Source: Erysipelotrichaceae bacterium (lineage in GTDB: Bacteria; Bacillota_I; Bacilli_A; Erysipelotrichales; Erysipelotrichaceae). Taken from it: a stretch of 64,000 nucleotides of DNA. The position numbers were made by a program, and so were the translations under genes. The notes under the pieces are model-generated. The model saw only the letters and a list, made by a program, of their open reading frames with translations. It had not been told where the DNA came from and made no database searches. Positions 61,013 to 64,000 of this stretch are shown here, piece after piece (the first letter of the stretch is position 1; every line of letters starts with the position of its first letter). The stretch covers positions 1 to 64,000 of the forward strand of contig JAUYTU010000008.1 in NCBI GenBank assembly GCA_030694975.1, read 5' to 3'.

Positions 61013-62012
61013 GATTTATCTTCCCCTTTCTGCTAAAAACTTTATTCCACCATTTCTTGATGTCATAGCGTAAATAGACGATGCCGTTGGGGTAGAACAT
61101 AATGACCAAGATGATCAAAATCCCGTTGAACATGTATGACAATTGGTTGAAGTAGGGAATCTGCTTTAAGAACAAGTCGGGAACTGCGAAGATAATGAAT
61201 GCGCCTAACACGGTTCCGTAAATCGAGCGAAGGCCGCCAATGATGATCATAGCCAAGAAATCCAAGGATAGTTTTAACGACCAGATTGACGGATAACTGT
61301 AGCGGACAAAGTGAACGTAGAGTACACCGGATAATGCCGCAAATGCTGTAGCAAAGGCAAAGGCAATCAAACGATATTTCAATAAATTGACACCCATCGC
61401 TTGAGATGCTGCTTCACTGCCGCGCATCGCATTCAAAGCTCGGCCCAATTGGCCGTTGACCATGTTGTACATTAGGATCATAACCAGGACCATCACAATG
61501 ACAATCAGATAGTAGGTCGTTGCCCGATCCAGACTGATGTTAAAGAACTCTGGAAACTTAGCGGCCTTACCGCTGAAACCATTGGTAAATGTATCAAACT
61601 CTTCAAATGTTTTACGGATGACTTCTGAAACCGCTAAGGTAGCGATTGCCAGATACATACCTTCAATTTTCAAGGAAACAAGTCCGACCAAGATTCCGAT
61701 AATGGTCGGAATGATGACCGCAGCAGCCATAGAGGCTAGAAACGGCCAACCCAAGTCCACCGTCAGATATGCGGAGATATATGCGGCTAAGCCCATAAAG
61801 CCAGCGGTACCCAAGGAGATTAATCCTGAATATCCAAGCAGCAGGTTTAATCCCAAGGCAGCAATCGCATAGATGAGTGTTCCGCCGATGGTGATGATGT
61901 AACCTGATTTAATAAACGGAAAGGTCTGTGCCATGATGGGCAGCGTTGCCAATACCAAGCCAAACAAAATAAACTGTACGTATGGGTTTTTCAGAAGGTT
62001 GTTCTTTTTCAT
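60996..62012 (-). CDS. livM: ABC transporter permease, LivM type
   Basis: A 338-residue permease with about nine hydrophobic helices. LNLLLGYSGLISLGTAGFM near residue 53 and the cytoplasmic EAA-like loop AMRGSEAASQAMGVNLLKYRL near residue 195 are LivM hallmarks. It forms the channel with LivH. The start has only a weak ribosome binding site (TAGGCAC), suggesting coupling to the upstream gene 6 bp away. Confidence 0.92.
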   Translation of the reverse strand: MKKNNLLKNPYVQFILFGLVLATLPIMAQTFPFIKSGYIITIGGTLIYAIAALGLNLLLGYSGLISLGTAGFMGLAAYISAYLTVDLGWPFLASMAAAVIIPTIIGILVGLVSLKIEGMYLAIATLAVSEVIRKTFEEFDTFTNGFSGKAAKFPEFFNISLDRATTYYLIVIVMVLVMILMYNMVNGQLGRALNAMRGSEAASQAMGVNLLKYRLIAFAFATAFAALSGVLYVHFVRYSYPSIWSLKLSLDFLAMIIIGGLRSIYGTVLGAFIIFAVPDLFLKQIPYFNQLSYMFNGILIILVIMFYPNGIVYLRYDIKKWWNKVFSRKGKINHDAGK

Positions 62013-62018
62013 AAGTGC

Positions 62019-62894
62019 CTACACTTTCTTAACGATTTTCTTACCAAACAAGCCATGCGGCCTGAAGATCAAGAAAGCCAGGATCACAATATACAAGATT
62101 TGCCCGCCCCATACGGATGATACATAATACGATAATAAGTTAGCACTGATACCAATCATGTAAGCAGCGAAAATCGGTCCGTAGAACGTTTGAAATCCAC
62201 CAAGTACACAAGCTATAAGCGCGTTAATCTGTACTTGATCCATCAGGTTTAAACTAACCGATGTCATCGGTGCGACCATGACTCCGGAGAATACGCCCAG
62301 AACACCGGCAATCCCCCAGGCGAACATCGTGACGGTTTTAGTGGGCACACCCATCAGGCGTGCTGTATATTCGTTGGATGCGGTCGTGCGAACCGCAAGA
62401 CCCCATTTTGTATTTTGAAGAACGTAGAATAATATGAACATCAACACTAATCCAAAGACAATATTGAATAAGCCGTTGTATGAAATGTTAGCTCCAAGTA
62501 TTTTCAAGTCTCCGGCATTGATCAGCCGTGGCAGTGTCAGTGGGTCAACACCGAAGAATAGCGGTGTAATACCCAACACAACCATAATCAATCCCAGGGT
62601 AATGATTTGTTTTGCTACCGGTGACACTTTTTTGGTATGACGGATAACAACGAAGTCAATGAGCATACCGACGGTGATGGCACTGGCAACCCCGCCCAAA
62701 ATGGCAAGCCATAGGGGCATTCCGGTGTTGATAAATAGCGCCGTTACTACAAAGGTACTGAACATACTGACAACTCCTTGGGAGAAGTTGGTGATGTTGG
62801 ATGTGCGATAAACGATGATGATGCCCAGTGCAGCCAGTGCATAAACACTTCCTGTTTCAAGACTTCTTAACAGTAATTGCAGAAAGATGCTCAT
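62019..62894 (-). CDS. livH: ABC transporter permease, LivH type
   Basis: A 291-residue permease with about eight helices. Recognisable parts are LETGSVYALAALGIIIVYRT near the start, NFSQGVVSMFSTFVV, and the loop RTTASNEYTARLMGVPTKTV that contacts the ATPases. Its start overlaps the FabH-like gene by 4 bp (ATGA), so the enzyme and the importer are translated together. Confidence 0.92.
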   Translation of the reverse strand: MSIFLQLLLRSLETGSVYALAALGIIIVYRTSNITNFSQGVVSMFSTFVVTALFINTGMPLWLAILGGVASAITVGMLIDFVVIRHTKKVSPVAKQIITLGLIMVVLGITPLFFGVDPLTLPRLINAGDLKILGANISYNGLFNIVFGLVLMFILFYVLQNTKWGLAVRTTASNEYTARLMGVPTKTVTMFAWGIAGVLGVFSGVMVAPMTSVSLNLMDQVQINALIACVLGGFQTFYGPIFAAYMIGISANLLSYYVSSVWGGQILYIVILAFLIFRPHGLFGKKIVKKV

Positions 62895-63922
62895 GCCGCT
62901 TCACCCCAGCGAATGACATTGGCCGCCCAGACATAACCGATTCCGGCTGCCAACATACATACCACCGTTCCGTCGGTCACTTTGCCACGATCCAGAGCAA
63001 GGGCTAATGACAGAATCTGATCAACCTGGCCAATATGGCCATAGTCTTCCAGGTAGATGGACTGATCCTCGGTTAATCCTAATTCTTTCAACATTCCCAG
63101 ATGTCCGGAACGTTTGATATGCAAAATAGCAAGATAACCAAGTTCACTTTTTGAGATGTTTGATTTTTCAAACGAACGGTTGATACATGTCAGCCAGTTC
63201 TGTTGAGAAACTTCGTTCAGACGGTTCTTCATAACTTCCGGTTGCATCAGTCGCAGTGATTTATATGCCTCATCGACATTGTCTTTTGTGATGGGGCGAC
63301 AAGTTCCGCCAATTTCAACACCGGCCGTACGCGCCAAGGATCCATCCGCAATAATATGTGATCCCAACAGTAAATTTCTATTGAAATTCTTCTTCAGTAA
63401 GATTGCAGCGCCACCGGCACCTAAGTTATACATCATTGACATATCTTTATCCGCATAGTCAACGAAGTCGCCATTACGGTAACCCCCACAAACCAGCACC
63501 GTGTGAATTTCATCATCTGCTACTAACATGTCTTTGGCCATTTTCAGTGCTGTGACCGAGGTACAACAACGATTTTGAACATCGATTCCCCAGGCATTGA
63601 CAGCCTTGATCCGATCTTGAATGTACAGAGCCGAGGTTGTTAGTGGGTATTCTTTCCACTCTTCCCCAAAACAGACGATGACGTCAATTTCAGAGGCATT
63701 GATGCCTGTCTTCTTTAAACAGTCGAGAGCTGCTTTGGCGCCCATTTCCTGAGTTCCATCGTCAGCACCCGGTAATCTTTTTTGAACGACTCCTAGTTTT
63801 TCGATGACTGCTCGCTCACTCCACACACCTAATGTAGCTTCTGATATTTCAGCAGCCGTCATTATTCTTTCAGGAATATAGATACCCATTCCGACAATTC
63901 CGACATTTACTTCCTTACCCAT
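62891..63922 (-). CDS. FabH-like (KAS III superfamily) condensing or cleaving enzyme
   Basis: A 343-residue thiolase-fold protein related to 3-oxoacyl-ACP synthase III. The active-site Cys is C119 in DVQNRCCTS. The second residue of the FabH triad is present as His in LAILHIKRSGH near residue 260, but the FabH Asn is replaced by His (YGHIGQVDQ). The altered triad and the link to an importer, a CoA-transferase and a hydrolase argue against fatty-acid initiation and for a catabolic or secondary role; this is inference. AAGGAGGAG lies before the ATG. Confidence 0.78.
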   Translation of the reverse strand: MGKEVNVGIVGMGIYIPERIMTAAEISEATLGVWSERAVIEKLGVVQKRLPGADDGTQEMGAKAALDCLKKTGINASEIDVIVCFGEEWKEYPLTTSALYIQDRIKAVNAWGIDVQNRCCTSVTALKMAKDMLVADDEIHTVLVCGGYRNGDFVDYADKDMSMMYNLGAGGAAILLKKNFNRNLLLGSHIIADGSLARTAGVEIGGTCRPITKDNVDEAYKSLRLMQPEVMKNRLNEVSQQNWLTCINRSFEKSNISKSELGYLAILHIKRSGHLGMLKELGLTEDQSIYLEDYGHIGQVDQILSLALALDRGKVTDGTVVCMLAAGIGYVWAANVIRWGEAA

Positions 63923-63936
63923 CGGGTATCTCCTCC

Positions 63937-64000
63937 TTAAGCTGATTTTTCTTTTAGTGTTGTAATAAATAGATCCAAATCATCGGTGATGACCGAATGA
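63937..64000 (-). CDS. C-terminal end of a gene cut by the window edge
   Basis: The last 20 residues of an ORF run to a TAA at 63937-63939 and end HSVITDDLDLFITTLKEKSA. It is followed within 15 bp by the ribosome binding site and ATG of the FabH-like gene, so it is probably the upstream member of the same operon. The product cannot be identified from so little sequence. Confidence 0.6.
   Translation of the reverse strand, partial: HSVITDDLDLFITTLKEKSA

Overview
The window looks like chromosomal DNA of an anaerobic, fermentative Bacillota-type bacterium of moderate-to-low GC. Supporting observations are strong AGGAGG-type ribosome binding sites, sigma-A type promoters (TTGACA-N17-TAAAAT and similar), the cdaA-cdaR-glmM operon, GlpP, MurF with a membrane N-terminus, and TGA used as a stop (for example at the end of methylaspartate mutase S). 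Strict anaerobiosis is suggested by the B12-dependent methylaspartate route of glutamate fermentation and by the [FeFe]-hydrogenase maturases HydE, HydG and HydF. I do not assign a genus.

Layout. 0-2.2 kb: short tandem repeats that may be an insertion-sequence end, a DUF4143 ATPase and an orphan gene. 2.2-9.5 kb: rRNA methyltransferases RlmD and RlmA, ManA, MntP, a split chromate-type transporter, a SWIM zinc-finger protein and GlpP. 9.5-14.5 kb: one compact minus-strand operon, gnd-zwf-[2Fe-2S] NuoE-like-HAD phosphatase-HEPN-like/CBS protein. 14.6-15.5 kb: murB. 15.6-20.3 kb: glutamate mutase operon glmS-glmL-glmE-mal, preceded by a small leader ORF. 20.3-22.6 kb: CDF exporter, a VOC protein with an inverted-repeat operator, and ferritin. 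22.8-24.6 kb: a large secreted protein behind a cyclic-di-GMP-II riboswitch. 24.7-30.1 kb: a copper-handling locus (HMA-SafE-cupredoxin fusion, response regulator, sensor kinase, CueP) plus a 31-residue peptide gene with an internal duplication. 30.1-30.4 kb: tRNA-Ser, tRNA-Asp and tRNA-Gly. 30.5-38.5 kb: a Cys-less HMA-like protein, deoD, two tandem mgtE genes, NUDIX, ddl, and hydrolase-murF. 38.5-42.4 kb: an NfeD/slipin operon and a second two-component system. 42.4-42.9 kb: an intergenic block with inverted 19-bp repeats that resembles a non-autonomous mobile element. 42.9-47.1 kb: hydE-hydG-hydF with a long leader, and a TM1266-like regulator. 47.3-51.1 kb: cdaA-cdaR-glmM. 51-56 kb: hydrolase, TraB protein, nucleotidyltransferase, tRNA-Thr, maf, coaD, TetR. 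56-64 kb: a Liv-type ABC importer operon with a FabH-like enzyme, a CoA-transferase and a hydrolase.

How the genes work together. The glutamate mutase operon would convert glutamate to mesaconate. The hydrogenase maturases imply H2 production, although no hydrogenase catalytic gene lies in the window. The copper locus combines sensing, membrane handling and copper binding. The last operon looks like uptake plus CoA activation of an unidentified carboxylic acid. The most interesting items are the riboswitch-controlled secreted protein, the duplicated 31-aa peptide beside the copper genes, the repeat-bounded element next to hydF, the leader in front of hydE, and the HEPN-like/CBS fusion.

Limits. 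All assignments come from reading sequence and motif memory, without database searches. Several start sites were moved inward to match ribosome binding sites.
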